Origin: Chloroflexota bacterium
Lineage (GTDB): Bacteria > Chloroflexota > UBA6077
Direction of reading: 5' to 3'
Length of the DNA: 5,414 bases
NCBI GenBank assembly: GCA_023380955.1
Contig: JAMCTB010000180.1
Span: forward strand, 1-5,414
The notes beneath the pieces were generated by a model. The model made no database searches, was not told the DNA's origin, and saw only the letters and a list, made by a program, of their open reading frames with translations. A program made the translations under genes and the position numbers. This document shows, piece after piece, positions 1 through 5,414 of the stretch (its first letter is position 1; each line of letters begins with the position of its first letter).

Positions 1-1
1 C

Positions 2-661
2 TCCCCTCACAGTAACCATCGCGACGACGAGTGGGGAGGGAACCTGACCAACCGGATGAGGTTTCTTCTTGAGGTATATCGCTCCGTTCGAGGGGCGGTG
101 GGACCGGAATTCCCGATCCTGGTGAAGCTGACGGTGAGCGACTTCCTCCGCGGGGGGCTGTCACCCGAGGAGTCGTTGATTGCGGCTGAAGAGCTGGCCT
201 CCCGAGGGGTCGATGCCCTCGAGGTGACCGGGGGCACCCTGGAAACGATCTTCCACATGAGCCGAGGCGACATCCCCATCCAGCAAATGCTTCGAAGCCG
301 CCCCATCTCCCAGATGGGGCTGGTGATTCGGAACCTTATGGTGGCCGTGGCCGACAGGCTCCGAAGCCAGGTCAGGTTCGAAGAGGCCTACTTCGCCCCC
401 TATGCGGAGAGGATTCGGCGGGCAACCAGGGTTCCGGTCCTGCTGGTCGGCGGACTCCGATCCCCCCTGGTGATGGATCAACTGCTGCGCGAGGGGAAAG
501 TCGACTTCGTCAGCATGGCGCGCCCCTTTCTTCGGGAGCCCCACCTGGTTAGGCGGATCCAGGCCGGAGACCTTCGCCCCTCCCGATGCACCGCCTGCAA
601 CCGCTGCTTGGTGAGCGTGGCCGACGGCGGCGGCGTTCACTGCTTCGGTGGAAAGCGGTAG
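2..661 (+). CDS. Old yellow enzyme family NADH:flavin oxidoreductase, C-terminal part (5' end outside window)
   Basis: An FMN-dependent ene-reductase/NADH:flavin oxidoreductase of the old-yellow-enzyme (OYE) TIM-barrel family, probably cytoplasmic. The frame is open from the left edge, so the start and N-terminal barrel strands are missing; 219 residues are visible. Numbering from the edge, residues 1-20 (SPHSN.R.DEWGG..TNRMR) match the family signature SP..N.R.DEYGG..ENR. VKLTVSDF (41-48), GVDALEVTGG (69-78), VGG (149-151, phosphate-binding strand) and MARPF (172-176) follow in the usual order. Near the end C196, C199, C202 and C214 form C-x2-C-x2-C-x11-C, resembling the [4Fe-4S] motif of the dienoyl-CoA reductase/trimethylamine dehydrogenase branch. 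The protein stops 5 residues after the last cysteine, so it lacks the C-terminal FAD/NAD(P)H domain of those enzymes. The substrate cannot be told. The M29-like gene follows on the same strand after 100 bases. Confidence 0.88.
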   Translation, partial: SPHSNHRDDEWGGNLTNRMRFLLEVYRSVRGAVGPEFPILVKLTVSDFLRGGLSPEESLIAAEELASRGVDALEVTGGTLETIFHMSRGDIPIQQMLRSRPISQMGLVIRNLMVAVADRLRSQVRFEEAYFAPYAERIRRATRVPVLLVGGLRSPLVMDQLLREGKVDFVSMARPFLREPHLVRRIQAGDLRPSRCTACNRCLVSVADGGGVHCFGGKR

Positions 662-750
662 CCGATCCCCCCGCCCTTGCTGCCGCTCCTACGGCTGTGC
701 GACAATCCCCTCGGCCGAACCTTCCGTGGCCGGCTGCGCTGCGTTTGTTT

Positions 751-758
751 GAGGGAGA
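751..758 (+). promoter_or_regulatory. Ribosome binding site of the M29-like gene
   Basis: GAGGGAGA lies 3 bases before the ATG at 762, with its GAGG core 7 bases away. It supports this start. The rest of the 662-761 gap holds no convincing promoter or terminator. Confidence 0.6.
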
Positions 759-761
759 ATC

Positions 762-1817
762 ATGGTAGAGAGTTCCGAGCTGCTGAGAATAGCCAGAACG
801 GTGCTGGAGCAGTCCCTTGCCCTCCAGCCGGACGAGCGGGTGCTCATAGTCGGGAATCCCGAGGAGACCTCCCGCCTGATCTGCGATGCCTACTTTCAGG
901 CGGCCCTGGAGATGGGCGGAAGGCCCCTCCTGGCCCGACAGCCCGCCAGGACTATCACCGACATGTCCGATCCAGGCGTGCTGGGGGCCCTGGCCACCGA
1001 GCCCGACGTCATCTTCAGCATCTCCACCGACAAGATCGGCAAAGATCCCCACGGACTGCACATCGGCTACGTTGGCCGCGATGGCCAGAAGTACACCAGC
1101 ATCTTCGACAAGATCACCGAAGGCGACAAACGAGCCCGGGCCGGCACCTCGCCGGGCATCAAGATGGAGACCTTCCTGCGCTGCATGGAGGTCGATTACG
1201 CCGCGATCCGGGCCACGGCTGCCGAGCTAAAGAAAGCCGTGGAGGGCAGCTCGGAGATGCGGATCGAGACCCCGGCCGGCACCGACCTCACCGTCGGGCT
1301 GCGGGGCCGCAAGATCTTCGTGGACGATGGCGACGTGCGCAAGCCGGGCACCCACGGCAATCTGCCCTGCGGTGAGATCTTCTTCTCGCCCGAGTTGGGC
1401 ACGGCCCGGGGCAGGATCGTCTTCGACGGCATGATCGCCATCGGTCCGAAGTGTTTGGTGCCGACCGAGCCGGTCGTCATGGAAGTGAAGGACGGCTACG
1501 TGACCCACATCCTGCCCAGTGCCCACGCTGAGGCGGTGGAAGCATCCCTGAAGTTGGGCGAGGCCCAGGCGAAGGCCATGGGCAAGGAGGAGTACGCCCG
1601 CAACAGCTGGGGCATCGGCGAGGTGGGGCTGGGACTGAACCCGAAGGCGGAGATGATCCCAGACATGCTGGAGGCGGAGAAGGTCGGGGGGACCTGCCAC
1701 GTGGCCATCGGGTCCAACTACGATCGGGACCTGCTGGCCCTCACCCACTACGACATGCTGATGACCGGCCCGCGGATCTGGGTGGATGGGAAACCGCTGA
1801 AGGGGTACGAGGGCTGA
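762..1817 (+). CDS. M29-type (AmpS/AmpT-like) aminopeptidase homologue, short form
   Basis: A complete 351-residue protein resembling the M29 metallo-aminopeptidases, which remove N-terminal residues from peptides with a two-metal centre; probably cytoplasmic, with no signal peptide or membrane segment. Residues 1-65 form the N-terminal region with the DERVLIVGNPEE strand-turn. The catalytic part shows PAGTDLTVGL (171-180), NLPCGEIFFSPE (200-211, E205), GIGEVGLGLNP (284-294, E287), AEK (305-307, E306), H313, Y320 and HYD (329-331). E, E, E, H, Y and H-x-D occur in the order of M29 metal and catalytic residues, and the H-x6-Y and H-x-D spacings match AmpT as I remember it. It is shorter than AmpT (about 400 residues), with only 9 residues between Y320 and H329. 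The related fold of 2,5-dihydroxypyridine dioxygenase (NicX, about 350 residues) is an alternative, so peptidase activity is not certain. The start is fixed by a good ribosome binding site. Confidence 0.8.
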   Translation: MVESSELLRIARTVLEQSLALQPDERVLIVGNPEETSRLICDAYFQAALEMGGRPLLARQPARTITDMSDPGVLGALATEPDVIFSISTDKIGKDPHGLHIGYVGRDGQKYTSIFDKITEGDKRARAGTSPGIKMETFLRCMEVDYAAIRATAAELKKAVEGSSEMRIETPAGTDLTVGLRGRKIFVDDGDVRKPGTHGNLPCGEIFFSPELGTARGRIVFDGMIAIGPKCLVPTEPVVMEVKDGYVTHILPSAHAEAVEASLKLGEAQAKAMGKEEYARNSWGIGEVGLGLNPKAEMIPDMLEAEKVGGTCHVAIGSNYDRDLLALTHYDMLMTGPRIWVDGKPLKGYEG

Positions 1818-1851
1818 GGCACGACCTCGGCCCAGAAGGGGCTCACCCCAT

Positions 1852-1913
1852 CTCGTTCGCAGTCCCTTTAGTGGACTTCGTTCTCTCAGCCCGCCACTAA
1901 AGGGGCGAGCGAG
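1852..1913. terminator. Long imperfect hairpin between convergent genes; possible shared terminator or palindromic repeat
   Basis: CCCTTTAGTGG (1864-1874) pairs perfectly with CCACTAAAGGG (1894-1904) around a 19-base loop. The stem continues below a 3-base bulge (1861-1863) with CTCGTTCGC (1852-1860) against GCGAGCGAG (1905-1913), broken only by one G-U pair, giving about 20 base pairs. It lies between the M29-like gene (plus, ends 1817) and iscU (minus, ends 1979), where both transcripts must stop. Neither side has a run of T after the stem, so it is not a classical intrinsic terminator. It may instead be a dispersed intergenic palindrome. The rest of 1818-1978 shows nothing I can name. Confidence 0.45.
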
Positions 1914-1978
1914 GCCGAAAGATAGCGTTACCCGATTGAGCCGTAAATGATCATCAGGGCCGGAAGAGGTCGATTCCC

Positions 1979-2350
1979 TTACGCCCCGTTCTTGCTCTTG
2001 TAGTCCTCTATCGCCCTGTGGAGGGCATCGGCCGCCAGGTTCGAGCAGTGCATCTTCACCGGCGGGAGACCCCCCAGCGCCTCGGCCACCGCCCTGTTGC
2101 TGATCTCCATCGCCTCGTCCAGCGTCTTCCCCTTCACCATCTCGGTGACCATGCTGCTGGTAGCGATAGCGGCGCCGCAGCCAAAGGTCTTGAACTTCAC
2201 GTCGGCGATCCGCCCGCCCTGGACCCTGATGTATATCTTCATCACGTCGCCGCAGACGGGGTTGCCCTCTACCCCGACGCCGTCGGCATCCGCGATCTCG
2301 CCGACGTTCCTGGGGTTGCTGAAATGCTCCATCACCAGGTCGCTGTACAT
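1979..2350 (-). CDS. iscU: Iron-sulfur cluster assembly scaffold protein IscU
   Basis: The scaffold on which [2Fe-2S]/[4Fe-4S] clusters are built from iron and IscS-derived sulfur before transfer to target proteins; cytoplasmic. At 123 residues it is a single IscU/NifU-N domain of normal length. It starts MYSDLVMEHFSNPRN, typical of the family. The three ligand cysteines are C33 (NPVCGD), C58 (FGCGAAIA) and C102 (KMHCSNLA), with the conserved D35 and H101. LPPVK (95-99), the motif bound by the HscA chaperone in proteobacterial Isc systems, is intact, although no hscA or hscB lies in this window. There is no NifU middle or C-terminal domain. It is the last gene of iscR-iscS-iscU, 22 bases after iscS. 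The ATG at 2350 has GAGGAG 9 bases upstream. A SufU-type scaffold is less likely: the 18-21-residue insertion expected between the first two cysteines of SufU is absent. Confidence 0.95.
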   Translation of the reverse strand: MYSDLVMEHFSNPRNVGEIADADGVGVEGNPVCGDVMKIYIRVQGGRIADVKFKTFGCGAAIATSSMVTEMVKGKTLDEAMEISNRAVAEALGGLPPVKMHCSNLAADALHRAIEDYKSKNGA

Positions 2351-2359
2351 CCGCCCCTG

Positions 2360-2365
2360 CTCCTC
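2360..2365 (-). promoter_or_regulatory. Ribosome binding site of iscU
   Basis: On the minus strand GAGGAG lies 9 bases before the iscU ATG, within the 22-base gap after the iscS stop. This supports independent initiation on a shared transcript. Confidence 0.6.
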
Positions 2366-2372
2366 GATGCTT

Positions 2373-3560
2373 CTATTGGCCCGACGGTGAGCCGGCGCCC
2401 GCGCCCGCCATGGGCGACATCGCCCTCAGTCGCTCGATAACGGCTGGGAGAACTTCCACGACTCGGTCGACGTCCTCCTCCGTGTTGTCCTTGCCCGTGG
2501 TGAGCCGCAGGCTCCCGTGGGCCCGCTCGATGGGCACCCCCATCGCCTTCAGCACGTGGGAAGGCTCCAGCGACGCCGAGGTGCAGGCGGACCCGCTGGA
2601 AGCCCCAATCCCCATCATGTCCAGGCTGAGCAGGATCGACTCCCCCTCAACGTAGTCGAACACGAAGCTGGCGCTGTTGGGCAGCCGGTTGGTGGGATGG
2701 CCGGTCAGGTAGGCCCCCGGTATGCGGCTGATGCCCTGGATCAGCTTGTCCCTCAGCCTGCTGGCGTGGGCGTTGTAGGAGTCCAGCCGGTCGTAGGCCA
2801 GCTTCAGCGCCGTCGCAAACCCCACGATGCCCGCCGTGTTCTCGGTGCCCGCACGACGGCCCCGCTCCTGCCCGCCGCCCTGCTGCTGCGGCCAGTAGGA
2901 GGTGCCCTTGCGGACGTAGAAGACCCCCACGCCCTTGGGCCCGTAGAACTTGTGGGCGGACAGGCTCAGCATGTCCACGCCCAGCTTGTCCACGCTGAGA
3001 TCCAGGCTGCCGCCGGCCTGCACCGCGTCGGTGTGGAACAGGACCCCCTGGGTCTTCACGATGCGGGAGATCTCCTGGATCGGCTGGATCGTCCCCACCT
3101 CGTTGTTGGCGTACATGATGCTGACCAGGATGGTGTCCGGGGTCAGCGCCCTCTGCAGGGCGTCCAGATCCACCGTGCCGTGCCGATCCACCGGCAGGTA
3201 GGTGATCCTGAAGCCGAACCGCTTCTCCAGGTACTCGCAGCTGTGCAGGATGGCGTGATGCTCGACCTGGGTGGTGATGATGTGATTGCCCTTGTGGCGG
3301 TTGGCGAAGGCGGCCCCCTTCAGGGCCAGGTTGTCGCTCTCGCTGCCCCCGCCGGTGAAGACTATCTCGGCGGGGCTGGCCCCCAGGACTTGAGCCACCG
3401 TGTCGCGAGCTCCATCCATCGCCTTACGAGCCTCCCGAGCGGGCGCGTAGATGCTGGATGGGTTGCCGAACTTCTCGGTGAAGTAGGGGATCATCGCCGC
3501 GACCACGGCCGGGTCAACCGGCGTGGTCGCGGCATGGTCAACGTAGATAAAACGCGCCAC
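2373..3560 (-). CDS. iscS: Cysteine desulfurase IscS (group I, NifS/IscS type)
   Basis: A PLP-dependent enzyme that converts cysteine to alanine and carries the sulfur as a persulfide to IscU and other acceptors; cytoplasmic homodimer, class V aminotransferase fold. The 395 residues match the usual length. [11 protein letters not shown] (7-17) is the family's N-terminal signature. H101 in VEHHAIL is the PLP-stacking His, N152-N153 and D178/Q181 (HTDAVQA) are cofactor contacts, K204 in [10 protein letters not shown] is the Schiff-base lysine, RAGTEN (236-241) helps bind substrate, and C326 in [16 protein letters not shown] is the persulfide cysteine in the long mobile loop of group I enzymes. 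The tail after about 383 ([11 protein letters not shown]) is low complexity. The start is GTG, chosen because AAAGGAGA lies 6 bases upstream and the protein then begins at the normal family position. It is the middle gene of the operon, 36 bases after iscR. A general NifS role cannot be excluded, but the iscR/iscU partners favour IscS. Confidence 0.96.
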   Translation of the reverse strand: MARFIYVDHAATTPVDPAVVAAMIPYFTEKFGNPSSIYAPAREARKAMDGARDTVAQVLGASPAEIVFTGGGSESDNLALKGAAFANRHKGNHIITTQVEHHAILHSCEYLEKRFGFRITYLPVDRHGTVDLDALQRALTPDTILVSIMYANNEVGTIQPIQEISRIVKTQGVLFHTDAVQAGGSLDLSVDKLGVDMLSLSAHKFYGPKGVGVFYVRKGTSYWPQQQGGGQERGRRAGTENTAGIVGFATALKLAYDRLDSYNAHASRLRDKLIQGISRIPGAYLTGHPTNRLPNSASFVFDYVEGESILLSLDMMGIGASSGSACTSASLEPSHVLKAMGVPIERAHGSLRLTTGKDNTEEDVDRVVEVLPAVIERLRAMSPMAGAGAGSPSGQ

Positions 3561-3566
3561 TGCGTC

Positions 3567-3574
3567 TCTCCTTT
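3567..3574 (-). promoter_or_regulatory. Ribosome binding site deciding the GTG start of iscS
   Basis: AAAGGAGA on the minus strand, 6 bases before GTG at 3560. It is the strongest Shine-Dalgarno sequence in the operon and sits in the 36-base iscR-iscS gap, so it supports the non-ATG start. Confidence 0.75.
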
Positions 3575-3596
3575 CGATAAGAAGCGATCCAGCTAT

Positions 3597-4016
3597 CTAC
3601 CCTACAGACGAAACCTGGAAATCGGCCAGTGAGGTGTTGTCCAAGACCTCGAGGATGTTCTCCCGAACCCGCAACCACATCTCCTTGGTGGCGCAGCCGG
3701 TGCTGCGGGTGCAGCAATCGGTGGCTTCCCCCTCCACGGCGCACTCCACCGGCCCGATCGGACCCTCCAGCACCCTCACCACCTGGCCGACGGTGATCTT
3801 GGAGGGTTCGCGGGTCAGACGGTATCCGCCGCGCACCCCGCGGGTGCCCTCGACCAGGCCGGCCTGGCGCAGGGTGCCGAACAGCTGCTCCAGGTAGGAC
3901 AGCGGCAGCTCACCCGACTGGGCGATGTCCGACAGCGAGAGGGGACCACGGCCGTGATGCCGGGCCAGCTCCACCATCGCCAGCAAACCGTAGTGTCCGC
4001 GAGTCGAAAGCTTCAT
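3597..4016 (-). CDS. iscR: Rrf2-family Fe-S-sensing regulator IscR
   Basis: A DNA-binding regulator that senses Fe-S supply through its own cluster and controls the isc operon; cytoplasmic dimer. The 139 residues form one Rrf2 domain: winged helix at about 1-70 (MKLSTRGHYGLLAMVELA, SDIA, SYLEQLFGTLR, RGVRGGYRL), then a dimerisation helix and the cysteine region. Residues 40-46 (SYLEQLF), R59 and C92 fall at the same numbers as in E. coli IscR, including S40, E43 and R59, which read the operator there. The cysteines are C92, C101, C102 and C108. The position of the E. coli His107 ligand (three after the last Cys) is K111 here, so the fourth ligand must differ. It is the first gene of iscR-iscS-iscU, with its own promoter and overlapping palindromes, implying autoregulation. 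The ATG has only a weak GGGG 5 bases upstream. A CymR-like cysteine regulator is a less likely alternative, given the cysteines and neighbours. Confidence 0.93.
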   Translation of the reverse strand: MKLSTRGHYGLLAMVELARHHGRGPLSLSDIAQSGELPLSYLEQLFGTLRQAGLVEGTRGVRGGYRLTREPSKITVGQVVRVLEGPIGPVECAVEGEATDCCTRSTGCATKEMWLRVRENILEVLDNTSLADFQVSSVG

Positions 4017-4041
4017 CTCAGCCCCAAACGAGCCCGAACAG

Positions 4042-4071
4042 AAATCCTACTGAAACGCTCGGAATTCAGTA
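4042..4071 (-). promoter_or_regulatory. Candidate IscR operator(s) over the iscR transcription start
   Basis: Two overlapping palindromes are visible. One has perfect 7-base arms, TACTGAA (4048-4054) and TTCAGTA (4065-4071), with a 10-base spacer, and covers most of the -10. The other is a 25-base imperfect palindrome at 4042-4066; on the minus strand its halves begin AATTCCGAG and end CAGTAGGATTT. It agrees at 17 of 25 positions with the degenerate E. coli type 1 IscR consensus as I recall it. Both cover the expected start near 4061, where bound IscR would block RNA polymerase. The exact site is inferred. Confidence 0.6.
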
Positions 4072-4096
4072 TAAGTCGGAGCCGGGTGGCTGTCAA
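4068..4096 (-). promoter_or_regulatory. Sigma-70-type promoter of the iscRSU operon
   Basis: On the minus strand a perfect -35 TTGACA (4091-4096) and a -10 TATACT (4068-4073, 5 of 6 consensus bases) are separated by exactly 17 bases. Transcription should start near 4061, giving a leader of about 45 bases before the iscR ATG. The promoter lies entirely in the 108-base gap after the thiC stop, so iscRSU can be expressed without thiC. It is much closer to consensus than anything else in the window. Confidence 0.82.
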
Positions 4097-4124
4097 GCGA
4101 TCCCGACGTTGGGCGCGCGGCTCC

Positions 4125-5414
4125 CTAGTCCTCCTGCCCCTTCCAGTCGATCTCCTGGAAACCCCGCATGGGGCAGAACTTGGGTCCGCACATGGAGCAG
4201 GCCCGACCGTCCTCGACACAGGAGTCAGAGTGGGCATCGCGGTACAGCTGCCGGGCCATGTCGGGATCCAGGGCGAGGGAGAACTGGGCCTTCCAATCGA
4301 AGGCTCCCCGGGCCCGCGACATGGCATCGTCCCTGTCCCTGGCCCCGGCCCTTCCCCTCGCCACGTCGGCAGCATGGGCGGCCAGCTTGTGGGCCACGAT
4401 GCCGATCCGCACATCCTCCAGGTCAGGGAGCCCCAGGTGCTCCTTGGGAGTGACGTAGCACAGCATGTCGGCCCCGTACCAGGCGATCATGGCGCCGCCG
4501 ATGGCCGAGGTGATGTGATCGTATCCTGGGGCGATGTCGGTGACCAGCGGGCCCAGTGTGTAGAAGGGAGCATCGTGGCAAAGCTCTTTCTGCTTGCGAA
4601 CGTTCATCTCGATCTGGTTCATCGGCACGTGCCCGGGTCCCTCGATCATCACCTGGACATCCTTCTCCCAGGCCCGCAGGGTCAGCTCTCCCAGGGTCGA
4701 CAGCTCGGCAAACTGGGCCTCGTCGGAGGCATCGGCCAGGCATCCCGGGCGCAGGCCGTCGCCCAGGCTGAGGGTAACGTCGTAGCGGCGAGCGATCTCC
4801 AGGATATCGTCGAACTGCTCGTAGAGGGGGTTCTCCCGATGGTGATGGGCCATCCAGCGGGCGAGAAGCCCTCCACCTCGGCTGACTATGCCGATCAGGC
4901 GCTTCCTGGCGAGCGGCAGGTGGCGCCGGAGAAGGCCGCAGTGGACCGTCATGTAGTCCACCCCCTGCTGGGCCTGGCGCTCGATTACCGAGAGCAAGTG
5001 ATCGGGAGTGAGATCCTCTACCCTCTCCACCAAGGCAGCCGCCTGGTAGATGGGGACCGTGCCGATGGGGACGGGGCTTCCCTTGATGATGGCCGTCCGG
5101 ATGGCGTCCAGATCGCCGCCGGTGGAGAGATCCATCACCGTATCGGCACCGTAGCGGATGGAGACGCGCAGCTTCTCCAACTCGTTCTCGGTGTCGCTCT
5201 TCACCGTCGAGTTGCCGATGTTGGCGTTGATCTTGACCCTGGCCACAGCGCCGATAGCCATCGGCTCCAGGGAGGTGTGGTTGACGTTGGCCGGAATGAT
5301 GAGGCGTCCAGCGGCGATCTCGGCTCGAACGAGGTCGGGCTCGAGCCCTTCCTCCACGGCAACGTGCCGCATAGCCGGAGTGATCTCACCCTGCCGGGCG
5401 AGGTAGCTCTGGGT
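4125..5414 (-). CDS. thiC: Phosphomethylpyrimidine synthase ThiC (start just outside window)
   Basis: A radical-SAM enzyme that rearranges 5-aminoimidazole ribotide into hydroxymethylpyrimidine phosphate for thiamine; cytoplasmic. 429 residues are visible, beginning [19 protein letters not shown]. This matches the usual start of the short bacterial form, so probably only the initiator or a few residues are missing. The Met at 5372 is internal to the conserved block and is not the start. Numbering from the edge, NVNH (43-46), KINANIGNS (61-69), MDLSTGG (94-100), GIVSRGGG (175-182), [10 protein letters not shown] (258-267) and the C-terminal C-x2-C-x4-C (C406, C409, C414; CSMCGPKFC) are intact. 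The two likely metal-binding histidines, in EGPGHVP and PKEHLG, are 64 residues apart, as in characterised ThiC. No domain is missing apart from the long N-terminal extension of the other ThiC form. Any TPP riboswitch would lie beyond the right edge. The Fe-S assembly operon follows 108 bases downstream on the same strand. Confidence 0.97.
   Translation of the reverse strand, partial: TQSYLARQGEITPAMRHVAVEEGLEPDLVRAEIAAGRLIIPANVNHTSLEPMAIGAVARVKINANIGNSTVKSDTENELEKLRVSIRYGADTVMDLSTGGDLDAIRTAIIKGSPVPIGTVPIYQAAALVERVEDLTPDHLLSVIERQAQQGVDYMTVHCGLLRRHLPLARKRLIGIVSRGGGLLARWMAHHHRENPLYEQFDDILEIARRYDVTLSLGDGLRPGCLADASDEAQFAELSTLGELTLRAWEKDVQVMIEGPGHVPMNQIEMNVRKQKELCHDAPFYTLGPLVTDIAPGYDHITSAIGGAMIAWYGADMLCYVTPKEHLGLPDLEDVRIGIVAHKLAAHAADVARGRAGARDRDDAMSRARGAFDWKAQFSLALDPDMARQLYRDAHSDSCVEDGRACSMCGPKFCPMRGFQEIDWKGQED

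Noticed and set aside
677..706. Possible promoter TTGCTG-18-GACAAT before the M29-like gene
   Set aside because: Only 3 of 6 and 4 of 6 consensus bases match; this is expected by chance in a 100-base gap.
712..750. Small hairpin CGGCC/GGCCG followed by TTTGTTT as a terminator of the OYE-type gene
   Set aside because: Only 5 base pairs, and the T-rich stretch starts about 10 bases after the stem, too far for an intrinsic terminator.
549..1061. A 170-codon minus-strand frame across the gap between the first two genes
   Set aside because: It is antisense to both genes, has no ribosome binding site I trust and no recognisable motif.
677..1375. A 232-codon plus-strand frame overlapping the M29-like gene
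   Set aside because: Arg/Pro/Gly-rich, no family resemblance, and overlaps a well-supported gene with a good ribosome binding site.
2517..3632. A 371-codon open frame on the plus strand, antisense to iscS and the iscR end
   Set aside because: The translation is a low-complexity mix rich in G, V, Q, L and H with no recognisable domain. IscS on the other strand is fully convincing, and such shadow frames are common in GC-rich DNA.
4078..4124. GGAGCC (4078-4083) and GGCTCC (4119-4124) as a thiC terminator stem
   Set aside because: The 35-base loop contains the iscR -35 region, the stem is 6 base pairs and no T-run follows.
5370..5372. ATG as the start of thiC
   Set aside because: The frame stays open to the window edge, and the 14 upstream residues ([14 protein letters not shown]) match the conserved ThiC N-terminus.

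Overview
The window is a GC-rich stretch of bacterial chromosome made mostly of housekeeping genes. It holds six protein-coding genes, two of them cut by the window edges. I see no phage, transposon, CRISPR, tRNA or rRNA sequence. The lineage cannot be fixed from the sequence. The minimal iscR-iscS-iscU order, the Gram-positive-like cysteine region of IscR, the M29-type protein and the single-domain old-yellow-enzyme protein would all suit a Chloroflexota or deep actinobacterial/Firmicutes-type genome. This is an inference, not an identification.

Left part, plus strand (2-1817): the C-terminal 219 residues of an FMN-dependent old-yellow-enzyme (OYE) family oxidoreductase with a terminal four-cysteine motif. 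After a 100-base gap comes a complete 351-residue M29-type (AmpS/AmpT-like) metallopeptidase homologue. The two may be co-transcribed, but nothing in the sequence proves a functional link.

Middle (1818-1978): a convergent intergenic region with a long imperfect hairpin at about 1852-1913. It lies between the plus-strand genes and the minus-strand operon and may be a shared transcription end or a dispersed palindromic repeat.

Right part, minus strand (5414 down to 1979): thiC (thiamine pyrimidine synthase, an Fe-S enzyme; its start lies just outside the window), then the iron-sulfur operon iscR-iscS-iscU. The operon has its own strong sigma-70-type promoter (TTGACA, 17 bases, TATACT). A palindromic operator lies over the -10 and the predicted start of transcription, so IscR probably represses its own operon. 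IscS supplies sulfur, IscU is the scaffold for cluster assembly, and IscR senses cluster supply. ThiC, next upstream, consumes such clusters, so the neighbourhood is metabolically coherent.

I did not find a convincing new biological system. The points most worth checking are the two overlapping palindromes in the iscR promoter, the altered cluster-ligand set of IscR, the intergenic hairpin, and the true substrate of the short M29-like protein.
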